A DNA stretch of 64,000 bases from Algibacter_G agarivorans (GCF_039543245.1 NZ_BAABJJ010000011.1:148938-212937), one strand, 5' to 3'; counted from the stretch's first letter, positions 44,017-52,719 are shown. The notes: generated by a model not told the origin, from the letters alone. Translations and numbers: made by a program.

Positions 44017-44754
44017 CTACATTTTTAAATAGAAATCTTTGGTTAAATTTATGTAATCTTCAGTGTATTGATGTCTTCCAATCTCAATAATCAAGTTGTC
44101 GGTTTTTATAGGGCTTTCCTGTCTGCCGGCAGGCACGGCCTGGAAAGAAAATTCAATTAAACTTCTTTTTGTTTCTGATGTTGGATTGCCTTTTATATGT
44201 AAAATGTTATTAGGATAGAGTTTGACTTTTGAAGCCAATTCAATAAAATTGATTTCTTCACTAAACGGAATAACAACTGAAAAAGTGCCATGTTCTGAAA
44301 GTAGTATGGAAACACTTTTAAGTAAATGCTCAAAGGGCATGGCATCTTGAAAACGAGCTAAATCTCGTTGTTCGTTTTTAGTTTTGTAATCTTCATTATA
44401 AAAAGGAGGGTTACAAATAATTAAATCATAGTTGTCTTCAATGTCATCAACAAATTCTTCTAATGATGCATGGTAACAAAATAACCGGTCGCTCCAAGGT
44501 GATTGTTCAAAATTATCAACACATTGTTCGTAAGCTGCATCGTCAATCTCAATGGCATCAATCAATTCTGCACTGCTTCGTTGAGCAAGCATAAGAGATA
44601 AAACCCCCGTTCCGGCACCAATATCTAAAATTGAAAACGGATTATTTTTTAATGACACCCAAGCGCCTAGTAAAACACTATCAGTACCAATTTTCATAGC
44701 ACATTGGTCTTGATTAATTATAAATTTTTTAAACCTAAAGGCTTTTACAGACAT
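44017..44754 (-). CDS. trmN6: tRNA1(Val) adenine-37 N6-methyltransferase
   Basis: 245-residue SAM-dependent methyltransferase (YfiC family) modifying A37 of tRNA-Val. Seen: FKKFIINQDQCAMKIGTDSV, the SAM motif ILDIGAGTGVLSLMLAQRS, the catalytic NPPFYNEDYKTKNEQRDLAR, and the end INLTKDFYLKM. Between LIEFSFQ and PIKTDN lies AVPAGRQES, coded by a palindrome CTGCCGGCAG (44122-44131) and its flanks; this is extra to the family. It follows rimM with a 2-base gap in the rpsP-rimM operon. Confidence 0.9.
   Translation of the reverse strand: MSVKAFRFKKFIINQDQCAMKIGTDSVLLGAWVSLKNNPFSILDIGAGTGVLSLMLAQRSSAELIDAIEIDDAAYEQCVDNFEQSPWSDRLFCYHASLEEFVDDIEDNYDLIICNPPFYNEDYKTKNEQRDLARFQDAMPFEHLLKSVSILLSEHGTFSVVIPFSEEINFIELASKVKLYPNNILHIKGNPTSETKRSLIEFSFQAVPAGRQESPIKTDNLIIEIGRHQYTEDYINLTKDFYLKM
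44122..44131. repeat. GC-rich palindrome inside trmN6
   Basis: CTGCCGGCAG, extended by GTCTGCCGGCAGGC. It adds PAGRQ to the protein. Its GC content is far above that of the neighbouring codons. Confidence 0.6.
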
Positions 44755-44756
44755 TA

Positions 44757-45287
44757 CTATTCTTCTAAGTATAAATCAATTAAGCCTTCAGGGGTTTTAA
44801 CAAGAATGGTTTTATTAGCTCTGTCAACCTTAACTGTAAATTCATCATTCATTGGAATTAGAATTTCAATGCCATCTCTATCAATTTCAAAAAGCGATTG
44901 TGCCGTTGAATCGTTTATAGATTTTAGTATACCTACTTTTCCGAAGTTTACATCTTCAATAGTGAAGCCAATAACTTCGTGAAAGTAAAATTTATTGCCT
45001 TCTAATTTTGGTAATAAATCAAGAGGTAAGTATAATCCGCTTTTCATGATGGCATCGGCATCAGCTTCGGTATCTACATCTTCAAATTTTATTCGAAGCA
45101 ATTCAGACTTATGTAATTGCGAGCTTTCAACAAAAAAGGGTACAAGGTTATTTCTTAATTCTAAAAATATAGCATCTAAATTCTCGTAAAGTTCAGGTTG
45201 ATCGGTGTCTAATTTAGCTAAAATTTCACCTTTAAAGCTGTACTTTTTTACAATCTTACCTAAGTAAAAACAATCTTCTTTTTTCAT
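44757..45287 (-). CDS. rimM: Ribosome maturation factor RimM
   Basis: 176 residues, needed for 30S subunit assembly; binds S19. Seen: the N-domain FYLGKIVKKYSFKGEILAKL, then LPLDLLPKLEGNKFYFHEVI and the PRC-barrel end IEILIPMNDEFTVKVDRANK and PEGLIDLYLEE. Transcribed with rpsP upstream and trmN6 downstream, where many bacteria instead have trmD. Confidence 0.94.
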   Translation of the reverse strand: MKKEDCFYLGKIVKKYSFKGEILAKLDTDQPELYENLDAIFLELRNNLVPFFVESSQLHKSELLRIKFEDVDTEADADAIMKSGLYLPLDLLPKLEGNKFYFHEVIGFTIEDVNFGKVGILKSINDSTAQSLFEIDRDGIEILIPMNDEFTVKVDRANKTILVKTPEGLIDLYLEE

Positions 45288-45304
45288 CGAAAAAGGTATT
45301 TTTT

Positions 45305-45373
45305 GTCATCCTGAACTTGTTTCAGGATTTTTAAAAGTAATAATAATTATGAGATTCCGATTTTCATCGGAAT
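45305..45373. repeat. Two short palindromes between rpsP and rimM
   Basis: GTCATCCTGAACTTGTTTCAGGAT (as CCTGAA...TTCAGG, 45305-45328) is the same phrase as in the arms at 16213 and 16638; ATTCCGAT-TTTC-ATCGGAAT lies at 45354-45373. No gene. Confidence 0.6.
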
Positions 45374-45413
45374 TTGTTCAATGACGTATTTTGTAAACCA
45401 AAATACTATTTCA

Positions 45414-45442
45414 CAAAAAAACTCCGATATTTCTATCGGAGT
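45414..45442 (-). terminator. rpsP terminator or attenuator
   Basis: Minus-strand stem ACTCCGATA / TATCGGAGT with loop GAAA and then a run of T residues, 24 bases after the rpsP stop. Partial read-through would feed rimM and trmN6. Confidence 0.8.
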
Positions 45443-45465
45443 TTAAAAGTATAAAAAAATATTTT

Positions 45466-45984
45466 TTATTCTTCTTCGTTTGAAGCTTTTGCTTCAGCTT
45501 CAGGAGCCTCTTCAGCTACTTCTTCTTCAACAGGAGCAGGAGCTGCAGCAGCAATTCTTGCTTCGTTAACAGCTTTTTCAGCAGCTAGAGCATCAGCTTT
45601 TGCTTTTGCTTCAGCATCAGATAAACCATCAGCTTTAGCTTGAACTTTACCTTCTTTTTCTTCTAACCAAGCAGTAAATTTAGCTTCTGCTTGCTCTTCA
45701 GTTAAAGCGCCTTTTCTAACACCACCTGCAAGATGATTTTTTAATAAAGCACCTTTATAAGACAATAATGTCTTAGCGGTATCAGTTGGTTGTGCACCAT
45801 TCTGTAACCATTGTACAGCACTATCAACGTTTAATTCAACAGTTGCTGGGTTTGTGTTTGGATTATAAGCACCTAATTTTTCTAGGTATTTACCATCTCT
45901 TTTTGAACGCGCATCAGCTGCTACGATCCAGTAGTAAGGTTTTCCTTTTTTACCGTGTCTTTGTAATCTAATTTTTACTGGCAT
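45466..45984 (-). CDS. rpsP: 30S ribosomal protein S16 with C-terminal extension
   Basis: 172 residues. Residues 1-80 are classic S16 (MPVKIRLQRHGKKGKPYYWI, LGAYNPNTNPATVELN, WLQNGAQPTDTAKTLLSYKG). The remaining 90 are a charged, alanine- and glutamate-rich helical tail (EEKEGKVQAKADGLSDAEAK and so on to ASNEEE), common in Bacteroidota S16 and not in E. coli. Head of the rpsP-rimM-trmN6 operon. Confidence 0.95.
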   Translation of the reverse strand: MPVKIRLQRHGKKGKPYYWIVAADARSKRDGKYLEKLGAYNPNTNPATVELNVDSAVQWLQNGAQPTDTAKTLLSYKGALLKNHLAGGVRKGALTEEQAEAKFTAWLEEKEGKVQAKADGLSDAEAKAKADALAAEKAVNEARIAAAAPAPVEEEVAEEAPEAEAKASNEEE

Positions 45985-45995
45985 AATAATTAATT

Positions 45996-46039
45996 ATTTG
46001 AGGTTCTCGACCTCTGTTATTAATGAGGGCGCAAAGATA
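45996..46039 (-). promoter_or_regulatory. rpsP promoter and leader hairpin
   Basis: On the minus strand TATCTTTG (46032-46039) is a -7 element; no clear -33 is seen. The short leader then contains GAGGT-TCTCG-ACCTC (45996-46010), a small hairpin just ahead of the start codon that could be a regulatory target. Confidence 0.5.
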
Positions 46040-46120
46040 CTTTATTATTTTTAATTATCAGCGTTTTATTTATGTTGAAATAAGGGCAAACGCATACAGG
46101 TATTTGAGAGTTGTATTTGC

Positions 46121-46204
46121 CATGAATACACTAATTAAACTAGAAATTGGGACAAAAATAATTATCACGAACAAAAATCTATAGATTTTTTAAAAATTAG
46201 TGTA
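46121..46204. repeat. Dispersed repeat, copy 2
   Basis: CATGAATACACTAATTAAAC (46121-46140), then a block from CACGAACAAAAATCT to AAAAATTAGTGTA (46166-46204), the same as at 13554-13650 with the CATGAATACACTAAT part inverted. Confidence 0.65.
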
Positions 46205-46208
46205 TTTT

Positions 46209-47276
46209 TTAGAACAGTAGACAGACAGGGGTCGGTACTTTAATGTCGTGTAAAAAGGTGAGTTTTCCAGAAGAAGTATCGATACTGAAAACGGAAATAT
46301 TATGACTCTTTTTATTGGCGACCAATAAGAATTTACCAGTAGGGTCTAGTGTAAAGTTTCGTGGCCAATCCCCATGTACGCTTATGTTTTGAATTTTATC
46401 AAGCATTCCCGTTTTTAGGTTTCTTTTAAAAACAGCAATAGAATTCTCGCCGCGATTTGAGCCGTATAAAAAGCGCTCATCTTTTGATAAATGAATATCG
46501 GCGCACGAATTGTTTCCTTTGTAGCTTTCACTTAAAGTAGAATCATGGTCTATTAGCTCAAAGCTATCGGATGTTCTTTTAACTGAAGTTATTGAACTTC
46601 CATATTCATTGATGATATAAATAAACTCACCGTTATTGCTTATTGAAAAATGTCTTGGTCCCGGATTGCCTTGCATTGTAACTATTGCCGAAGATTTAAG
46701 TATGTAATTATTGTTTTTTAATTTGTATTGATAAATTGCATTTCGCCCCAAATCGGCTACAAACAAATCATCCTTAAAAAATTGAGCAGAATGGGCATGC
46801 GATTTTTTGTCTTCAGCATTATGATTAAAAACTTGTGAAGCCTCACTTAGGCTACCGTTAGTATTAACTGGATATATAGAAACAGTGCCGCCACCATAAT
46901 TTGAAATAGCAACTTTGGTACCTTCTTCATTAATAGATATATGGCATGGCCCTTTTCCCTGACTGCTAACACGCGTTAAAAGTGTTAAACTGCCATCGTT
47001 ATTTATTTTATATGAAGATAAAAAACCACTATCTGTTCCGTTCGTTGAGTATAAATATTTTCTGTTAGGAGAATATGTTAAAAATGAGGGGTTGTCTATG
47101 TTTATCGCGAGCTTCTGGGTGTTTAATTCCCCGGTTTCCGTATTGAATTGAAGTTGGTATAGACCTTTACTGACTCCATTGGTGTATGTGCCAACATACA
47201 TTGGGATGTTTTGAGCTATACAGCTATAATTGAAAAGACTAACAAGAATTCCTAAATACAGTAATTTAAATTTCAT
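46209..47276 (-). CDS. Exported lactonase-like seven-bladed propeller
   Basis: 355 residues from MKFKLLYLGILVSLF (an ATG three codons earlier is also possible). A signal peptide ends at NYSCIAQ, so the protein is exported, perhaps as a lipoprotein. The body is the lactonase/muconate-cyclase propeller (IPMYVGTYTNGVSKGLYQLQ, PSFLTYSPNRKYLYSTNG, GGGTVSIYPVNTNGSL, HAHSAQFFKDDLFVADLG, GPRHFSISNNGEFIYIIN, WPRNFTLDPTGKFLLVANKK). The family includes 6-phosphogluconolactonase, but an exported one probably acts on other lactones or is a binding protein. Confidence 0.85.
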   Translation of the reverse strand: MKFKLLYLGILVSLFNYSCIAQNIPMYVGTYTNGVSKGLYQLQFNTETGELNTQKLAINIDNPSFLTYSPNRKYLYSTNGTDSGFLSSYKINNDGSLTLLTRVSSQGKGPCHISINEEGTKVAISNYGGGTVSIYPVNTNGSLSEASQVFNHNAEDKKSHAHSAQFFKDDLFVADLGRNAIYQYKLKNNNYILKSSAIVTMQGNPGPRHFSISNNGEFIYIINEYGSSITSVKRTSDSFELIDHDSTLSESYKGNNSCADIHLSKDERFLYGSNRGENSIAVFKRNLKTGMLDKIQNISVHGDWPRNFTLDPTGKFLLVANKKSHNISVFSIDTSSGKLTFLHDIKVPTPVCLLF

Positions 47277-47385
47277 ATTAAACATTTTTAGTTTGCTCTA
47301 AAGTAGTTTAATTTATAGGAATTATTAAGAGAATTGTTCTTTAGGGCAAAAAAAACAGAACACTTTTTGCTGTTTTGTTTATTAT

Positions 47386-47560
47386 AAGTTGTTCAGCTCA
47401 TTTAATTTTTTTAAAGGGCTGTAAAATGATGTTTTTCACTCACTTTTTGTCTTTTTATAACTCCGTAATTCCGATAGCTATCGGAACTGTGCAGTTTAAA
47501 AAAGTCTTGTATTGAGCAAAAAAAACTGTTTTTTGCTTCAATCAAAAAAGTTTAAACCAG
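47386..47560. repeat. Dispersed ~150-base repeat, copy 2, with central palindrome
   Basis: Corresponds to 14260-14400. Its centre holds TTCCGATAGCTATCGGAA (47469-47486), a perfect 18-base palindrome that shares its 14-base core with the DHFR linker palindrome. Confidence 0.6.
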
Positions 47561-47564
47561 TTCG

Positions 47565-48785
47565 TTAATAAAAAAATGAAGCTTCTTTAGATATTATTTT
47601 ATTTAATTCATTTTCAGGTATTAATGCTAATGTTTTTGTTTGATAGATTAGTTTTTTCATGACCTGATTAGTAACCAATTTGATTTGAGGGTCTTCAGTT
47701 TTAGATTGATAATGATTCGTGACAACATTTTTTATTGAGATTTTTAACTTTGCTAATAAAGCTCTTAATGGCGCTTCTTTAAGCCACTCGTTATACGATG
47801 CAAGTTCTTCTAGAATAATGTTAATTACGTCACTTTTGGAAGCTATACGCATCTCTTTATTTTCTTCGAGTTCTTTAGAAATAGAATCTAAATCATGAAA
47901 AATTACGTTATTTTGGCGCGTCAGGCTTTTGTTGATATTACAAGGTACAGCTAAATCAAGAAGTAATACTTTAAGGTTTGAAACAGGTAAATTATGTATT
48001 AGATTTGAGCAATTGCTAACGGCGCTAATGATAACTTCAAAATCATCAAAACTATTGGCCAGTACGTTCTTCCAAGGAAATGTTTTACACTTATTATTTT
48101 GCGCCAAAAAAATAGCTTTTTCTTCACTTCGGTTACTTATGTAAATATTACTGTAATTAAATTTCGAATTATATTTAAATAATTGTTTTACAATATCACC
48201 AGCTCCAATAAAGAGCATTTTTTTTGACGTTGATGTGGCGTTTTTAAAATTATTTTGAATGACTTTTAAAGATTTATATGCTACTGACGTTGTTCCATCT
48301 CTAAAATTGGTTTCATTACTAATTCGCTTATGACTTTTAAAGACACTTTGGAGCGCACGTTCTAATAAAGACCCTTGTAATTTGTGGGTCATTGAAAACT
48401 GATATGATTTTTTAATTTGATGTATAATCTCTGAATCACCAAGTACAGAAGATTCTAATCCTGATGACACTTCCAAAAGGTGTTTTACAGTGGCTTCAGT
48501 CGTGTCGCTAAATTCAAATAATTTTTCATCTACAGAACTGTTTTTAGGCGCTTTTAGATTTATTAAAAAATCGCGAATACTTTTTGCAGAATGTGTTTTT
48601 GTTTCAAAATATATTTCAGTTCTATTACAAGTCGTTAAAAGCAATAAGCCAACAATGTCTGGAAAAGCATTACATATAAATTGAGCATAATCGCTTTTCT
48701 TTTCCATAGGGATATGGAAAACTTCCCTCTGTTTAACAGACGCTGTTTTATGTGAAATGCTAATATAACGTAATGACTGGCTCAT
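47565..48785 (-). CDS. hemA: Glutamyl-tRNA reductase
   Basis: 406 residues, first committed step of heme synthesis: glutamyl-tRNA to glutamate-1-semialdehyde. Seen: ISHKTASVKQREVFHI, the catalytic cysteine in LLLTTCNRTEIYFET, GLESSVLGDSEIIHQIKKSY, NADPH motif MLFIGAGDIVKQLF, and the dimerisation helix ELNKIISKEASFF. It is the last gene of the minus-strand run that begins at 55339, 50 bases after the cytochrome c gene; heme supply next to heme-protein genes makes sense. Confidence 0.94.
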   Translation of the reverse strand: MSQSLRYISISHKTASVKQREVFHIPMEKKSDYAQFICNAFPDIVGLLLLTTCNRTEIYFETKTHSAKSIRDFLINLKAPKNSSVDEKLFEFSDTTEATVKHLLEVSSGLESSVLGDSEIIHQIKKSYQFSMTHKLQGSLLERALQSVFKSHKRISNETNFRDGTTSVAYKSLKVIQNNFKNATSTSKKMLFIGAGDIVKQLFKYNSKFNYSNIYISNRSEEKAIFLAQNNKCKTFPWKNVLANSFDDFEVIISAVSNCSNLIHNLPVSNLKVLLLDLAVPCNINKSLTRQNNVIFHDLDSISKELEENKEMRIASKSDVINIILEELASYNEWLKEAPLRALLAKLKISIKNVVTNHYQSKTEDPQIKLVTNQVMKKLIYQTKTLALIPENELNKIISKEASFFY

Positions 48786-48835
48786 TTTAGGGTTGTTTTA
48801 ATAGCTTAATTAATAAGGTAATTTCACACCTTAAG

Positions 48836-49234
48836 TTATTCTTCCAAGGTTCTCATATAATTTACAATAAGCCATCTGTCTTCGTCATCAGGCATTTTTT
48901 TTGTGTATTCCGGCATATCATCTCTTCCAAAAGTAGTCTTGTAAAATAAGGCTCCATCAGATTGTGCTTGAAATTCTGATGTTGAGAAATCTCCTAAGTC
49001 GCCTTCTTGTTCCTCAGCTTTTGGTCCATCACCATAGCCTTCCTTGCCATGACAAGATTTACAGTGTTTACTGTAAAGAGATTTTCCTATAGCTAAATCC
49101 TCACTTGGGTTGGTTGGATTTTTCATGTTTTCGTACTCAGCAGGGACAACCCATTCATCTTGAATTATTGAGGTGAAAGAAACAAGAGCTAGTGACAAAA
49201 TTGCTATAAAGATTAGATTTTTAAATGTTTTCAT
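48836..49234 (-). CDS. Mono-heme cytochrome c
   Basis: 132 residues with a signal peptide (FKNLIFIAILSLALVSFTS). One heme site CKSCHGKEGYGDGPKAEE and the axial methionine in DDMPEYTKKMP, followed by DEDRWLIVNYMRTLEE, the class I C-terminal helix. Periplasmic. It is next to the 290-residue membrane protein and the NrfD/ferredoxin pair, so it is a likely electron carrier of that module. Confidence 0.92.
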   Translation of the reverse strand: MKTFKNLIFIAILSLALVSFTSIIQDEWVVPAEYENMKNPTNPSEDLAIGKSLYSKHCKSCHGKEGYGDGPKAEEQEGDLGDFSTSEFQAQSDGALFYKTTFGRDDMPEYTKKMPDDEDRWLIVNYMRTLEE

Positions 49235-49247
49235 AATGTCAAATTTT

Positions 49248-50120
49248 TTAAGATTTATTGATTCTAAATAAATTGGTTATTAAATATATAATGATGCCCC
49301 ATATTGTAAAAATTAATAAATTAGCAAATATTAGGATGAAGATAGGGGTTTTATTTCTTGGTGACCATAATGTTCTGTTTTCGAAGGAATTATCAATAAC
49401 TGCGGATTTTCCAAAAGTAGTGTTTACCAGAGCTTTAACAGTTCCATAATCATCACTGTCATTCAAAATCACTTCAATTACTAATTTACCATCTATACAT
49501 GGAATCCCTCTTTCTATAGGAACAAGAATAGTGCCATTTTCATCGGTATAATTAAATTGTTCTCCTATAGGTAGTGACTTAAATAAACGTTCCACATTTA
49601 CTTTAAGAGATGTTTTAGTTAATACGCTATCTGAATGTACGTCTTTAAGGGTTGCACTCACATAATTAACACTGTCTTTTGTAAATGATTTTGTCTCAAT
49701 ATGGGCGTCTTTAAACGACAATGTTTTAGAGGCTTTCTTAAAACTATCATCGCCCATAAACTTGACCCTTAAGTTGTAAAACCCGAGCGTGTCTTTTAGT
49801 AATTTATTTAGATCATTTATAAGAAATCTAACTTTTCCATCGTGGTTTGTAGTCGCTTGTCCTAATTCTACTTCATCATCATCAGTCTTACTAATAATTG
49901 TTAAATTTAAATTAGCAATACCTGCATTTTTTTTGTTGATTTTAGCGATGGTTGATAAATCAATAAAGCTTGAATGATCTATTACCTTGGTATAATCCGC
50001 TTTAATTCTAAGCTTTATCTTTTTCTTATCCTGTGCTTCTAGTTTTTGGCTTAATAGTGGACTAATAAACACACTTAAAAGTATAAAAAGTACAAGATGT
50101 CTAGGGTTTAGATATTTCAT
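49248..50120 (-). CDS. Periplasmic-facing membrane protein with Ig-like domains, function unknown
   Basis: 290 residues: signal peptide (HLVLFILLSVFISPLLSQ), beta-rich body with two similar-looking halves (IKLRIKADYTKVID, LGQATTNHDGKVRFLINDLN, GTILVPIERGIPCIDG), and one C-terminal membrane helix (IFILIFANLLIFTIWGIIIY). No metal motif. The NHDGKVRF and TDENGTILVPI segments resemble bacterial Ig-like loops. It overlaps the NrfD gene by 4 bases and is probably a docking or scaffold subunit of the complex, by inference from position. Confidence 0.65.
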   Translation of the reverse strand: MKYLNPRHLVLFILLSVFISPLLSQKLEAQDKKKIKLRIKADYTKVIDHSSFIDLSTIAKINKKNAGIANLNLTIISKTDDDEVELGQATTNHDGKVRFLINDLNKLLKDTLGFYNLRVKFMGDDSFKKASKTLSFKDAHIETKSFTKDSVNYVSATLKDVHSDSVLTKTSLKVNVERLFKSLPIGEQFNYTDENGTILVPIERGIPCIDGKLVIEVILNDSDDYGTVKALVNTTFGKSAVIDNSFENRTLWSPRNKTPIFILIFANLLIFTIWGIIIYLITNLFRINKS

Positions 50121-51436
50121 GACTCAGTGTTTTTATTATTAGCTTCCGAAGCTTCCATTTCGTCAATTGTTCTTTGAATAGGGATTACTGGTAAGTAACG
50201 CACACAAACTGTAATAATTAAAAAGGCCATAGCTAATGTAGCTAACGTAATGAGCCATTCGTGTAAGCTAGGGAAATAGTGATGCCATGATTCTGGGACT
50301 CCTTGAATTGGTAAAAATGGATGCAATAGAGTAGGTGTTACAATTACAAAGCGTTTCCACCAAGATCCAATAACAACAATCAGTCCTATAATAAACATGG
50401 AATTTGGTTTTCTTCCTTTTTTAAACATTAAAACAATTATTGGTAAAATCAACCCGATTACAGTAACTGCCCAAAATAATATTGAATAACTTCCCGTGAA
50501 TAAGGTTTCTAAATGAACAAGTTCTCCTTTTTTTGCTGTAAATAGAGGGATGACATATTCGTTAATATTAAAATAGAGATAAATTAAGCAAGCTAGTGCT
50601 AGTAATTTACCAAGTTTATCGAAGTGATAATCTGTAATGTAATTTTCTAACTTTTTCGCTTTTCTAATAATATAAATTAGAGTTACGAGTGCGCCAACAC
50701 CAGCAACAAAAGCTCCAGAAATAAAATAGGGTGCAAAATTAGTACTATCCCATCCAATTCTGTAGGTTGTAGAAAACAACCAAGCATCAATAGTTTGAAG
50801 TAGAAGACCAACAGGAATAATCATGATTGCAATAATTCTGATGGATTTTTCCTGTAATGATTTTTGAGCTTTACTTCCTGTCCAGTTTAAAGCTAGTCTG
50901 CCATAAAACTTACTAAGTTTTGGTTTCTTTTTTTTGAAATGAGTTTTAAGTATCGCAAAATCCGGTATCAAGGGGAAGTATAATAATAACAAACTGATAA
51001 CAATGTAAGTTGGAATAATGACTACATCCCAAGTAATTGGAGATTGAAGTCTTGCATGGATGAATAGATTTAATAATCTATCAGGTCTTGCCATATCAAT
51101 CATGATGGTAATGCCCGCCATAATAATAGCTGCAACAGAAATAATTTCAGCAATTCTAACTAGTGGTGTTCGCCACGAGTTTTTGGTTAAACGTAATATA
51201 GCAACCGTTACCGTTCCTACAAAACTTGTTGCTACAAAGAATACAAAGTTTGAAATATAAATGCCCCATAGCGCATAATCACGCATGTTGGTAACTTCTT
51301 GTCCTTTAATGAGTTGGTCTATATAAGCAATTAAACCAATGATTATTATTACAATGAGTGAAATAGTCCAGATAGAATCTCGTTTACCAAATTTTTTTGG
51401 CTTTAAATCTCGCAGTATAGTTTTATGAGTTTTCAT
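50117..51436 (-). CDS. NrfD/PsrC-type quinone-reacting membrane subunit
   Basis: 439 residues, nine or ten membrane helices, few charges in them. It fits the NrfD/PsrC family, which exchanges electrons and protons between menaquinone and a ferredoxin-like subunit. Seen: an N-terminal helix with IDQLIKGQEVTNMRDYALWG, LVRIAEIISVAAIIMAGITI and the later DWDSTNFAPYFISGAFV-type region (YRIGWDSTNFAPYFISGAFV). Overlaps the ferredoxin gene (ATGA) and the 290-residue gene. No A-type molybdopterin subunit is present in the neighbourhood. Confidence 0.9.
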   Translation of the reverse strand: MKTHKTILRDLKPKKFGKRDSIWTISLIVIIIIGLIAYIDQLIKGQEVTNMRDYALWGIYISNFVFFVATSFVGTVTVAILRLTKNSWRTPLVRIAEIISVAAIIMAGITIMIDMARPDRLLNLFIHARLQSPITWDVVIIPTYIVISLLLLYFPLIPDFAILKTHFKKKKPKLSKFYGRLALNWTGSKAQKSLQEKSIRIIAIMIIPVGLLLQTIDAWLFSTTYRIGWDSTNFAPYFISGAFVAGVGALVTLIYIIRKAKKLENYITDYHFDKLGKLLALACLIYLYFNINEYVIPLFTAKKGELVHLETLFTGSYSILFWAVTVIGLILPIIVLMFKKGRKPNSMFIIGLIVVIGSWWKRFVIVTPTLLHPFLPIQGVPESWHHYFPSLHEWLITLATLAMAFLIITVCVRYLPVIPIQRTIDEMEASEANNKNTES

Positions 51437-52425
51437 AACTGTTCTGGTTTTTCAACAGGTGAAACTGGTTCAACAGATTCAAATTCTTTGAAATCTTCCA
51501 GACCATCTTCAAAATCGACCAATCTATCTACAGGAGGTAAATAATAAACACTAGGAGAAGTTCCTAATCCTTCCATCAAACGGTATCCTGATTTATCTTC
51601 AAGCAATTGGCTTAGTCTAACTGTTTCTTCACCATTGGTAACGGTGTCTTCGTATTTATCCCCAAAATAGAAGACGCCATTTGGACAAGCAGTAACACAG
51701 TGTGGTAATTCACCATTATCAATGGCATGTGGGCAAAAGTCACATTTGTCTACTGTTCCTTTTATACTTGGAATTCCTGCATGTTCTGGAGATGGTGTAT
51801 GATGAGTCATATCCATATTTAAAGTGACTTCTTGACCTGGTTCCCCCCAATTAAAAACACGCGTTGAGTAAGGGCAAGCAGCCATACAGAATCTACAACC
51901 TATACAACGTTCGTTGTCAATTAATACGAGTCCATCTTTTCTTTTAAACGTGGCATCTACAGGACAAACAGTAACACAAGCAGGTTGGTCACAATGCATA
52001 CACATCATAGGCATCCAATAGGGTGCTGTGTCTTTCTCTTCCTGCATTTTGTATACTTTAAGCCAAGCATTTTCCCCTGTGATATAATGATGTTTGTTAC
52101 AGGCACTTTGACATTTTAAGGCATTTTTACATTTTGCAAGATCAACCACCATAACAAATTTCCTGTTTGGGTTGCCTTCCCTAACATTGTATTTTTTATC
52201 GTGTTCTTTGGCATGTTCTACTTCTATAACTTCAGAGGTGTCTACTTGAATAAGCGTCCCATCTGTAGTCATTAATTCCATTTTCTCTCCAGAACTATCA
52301 TCGTTAGCTGCATTTAATTTGGAGGTGATTTTAGACAAGCCAAGTCCGCCAATTGCGCTAACAATTCCCAGTTTTAAGCCATTGTCAAGAAATTTACGTC
52401 TTGAGCTTTTGTTCTTATCTTCCAT
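51433..52425 (-). CDS. Tat-exported ferredoxin with four [4Fe-4S] clusters
   Basis: 330 residues. Tat signal SSRRKFLDNGLKLGIVSAIG, then a spacer with LMTTDGTLIQVDTSEV, then the PsrB/DmsB-type core: CKNALKCQSACNKHH, CMHCDQPACVTVCPVDATF, NERCIGCRFCMAACPYSTRV and CDFCPHAIDNGELPHC with VTACPNG. Sixteen cluster cysteines make four clusters. It passes electrons between NrfD and a catalytic partner. The C-terminus is extended and acidic. The spacer motif DGT...TS reappears in the next small Tat protein. Confidence 0.93.
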   Translation of the reverse strand: MEDKNKSSRRKFLDNGLKLGIVSAIGGLGLSKITSKLNAANDDSSGEKMELMTTDGTLIQVDTSEVIEVEHAKEHDKKYNVREGNPNRKFVMVVDLAKCKNALKCQSACNKHHYITGENAWLKVYKMQEEKDTAPYWMPMMCMHCDQPACVTVCPVDATFKRKDGLVLIDNERCIGCRFCMAACPYSTRVFNWGEPGQEVTLNMDMTHHTPSPEHAGIPSIKGTVDKCDFCPHAIDNGELPHCVTACPNGVFYFGDKYEDTVTNGEETVRLSQLLEDKSGYRLMEGLGTSPSVYYLPPVDRLVDFEDGLEDFKEFESVEPVSPVEKPEQL

Positions 52426-52447
52426 AATTATATTGAGTTAAAGGGAA

Positions 52448-52714
52448 TTATAGTTTTTTACCAAGCCAGTTTAGAAATGATTTATTTGATATGTTTTTCT
52501 TTACAATTTTTGATTTATTTAGGGTGCTAGTTTTAATTTTTACAGCAGTACCGTCTGCCTTTAAAAGTGTTGTGAACTCCTCGTCTTCAGGAATACTATT
52601 AGTATCGATATCTGAGTTACTAAAACCTAGAAAAGGAATTAGTAAACCACCTCCTAAAAGTGGCAACATGCCACGACGAGAGATTTTTGTTCCTTTTCTA
52701 GATTTATTTTTCAT
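52448..52714 (-). CDS. Small Tat-signal protein sharing a motif with the ferredoxin
   Basis: 88 residues. A Tat-like start KISRRGMLPLLGGGLLIPFL is followed by EFTTLLKADGTAVKIKTSTL and NISNKSFLNWLGKKL. The LL-x-x-DGT-x5-TS segment parallels LM-x-x-DGT-x5-TS in the ferredoxin just downstream. It has no cysteines. It looks like a small accessory, possibly a chaperone, a plug or a vestige of a duplicated ferredoxin N-terminus. Conserved position in the operon (22 bases before the ferredoxin). Confidence 0.65.
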   Translation of the reverse strand: MKNKSRKGTKISRRGMLPLLGGGLLIPFLGFSNSDIDTNSIPEDEEFTTLLKADGTAVKIKTSTLNKSKIVKKNISNKSFLNWLGKKL

Positions 52715-52719
52715 AATGT

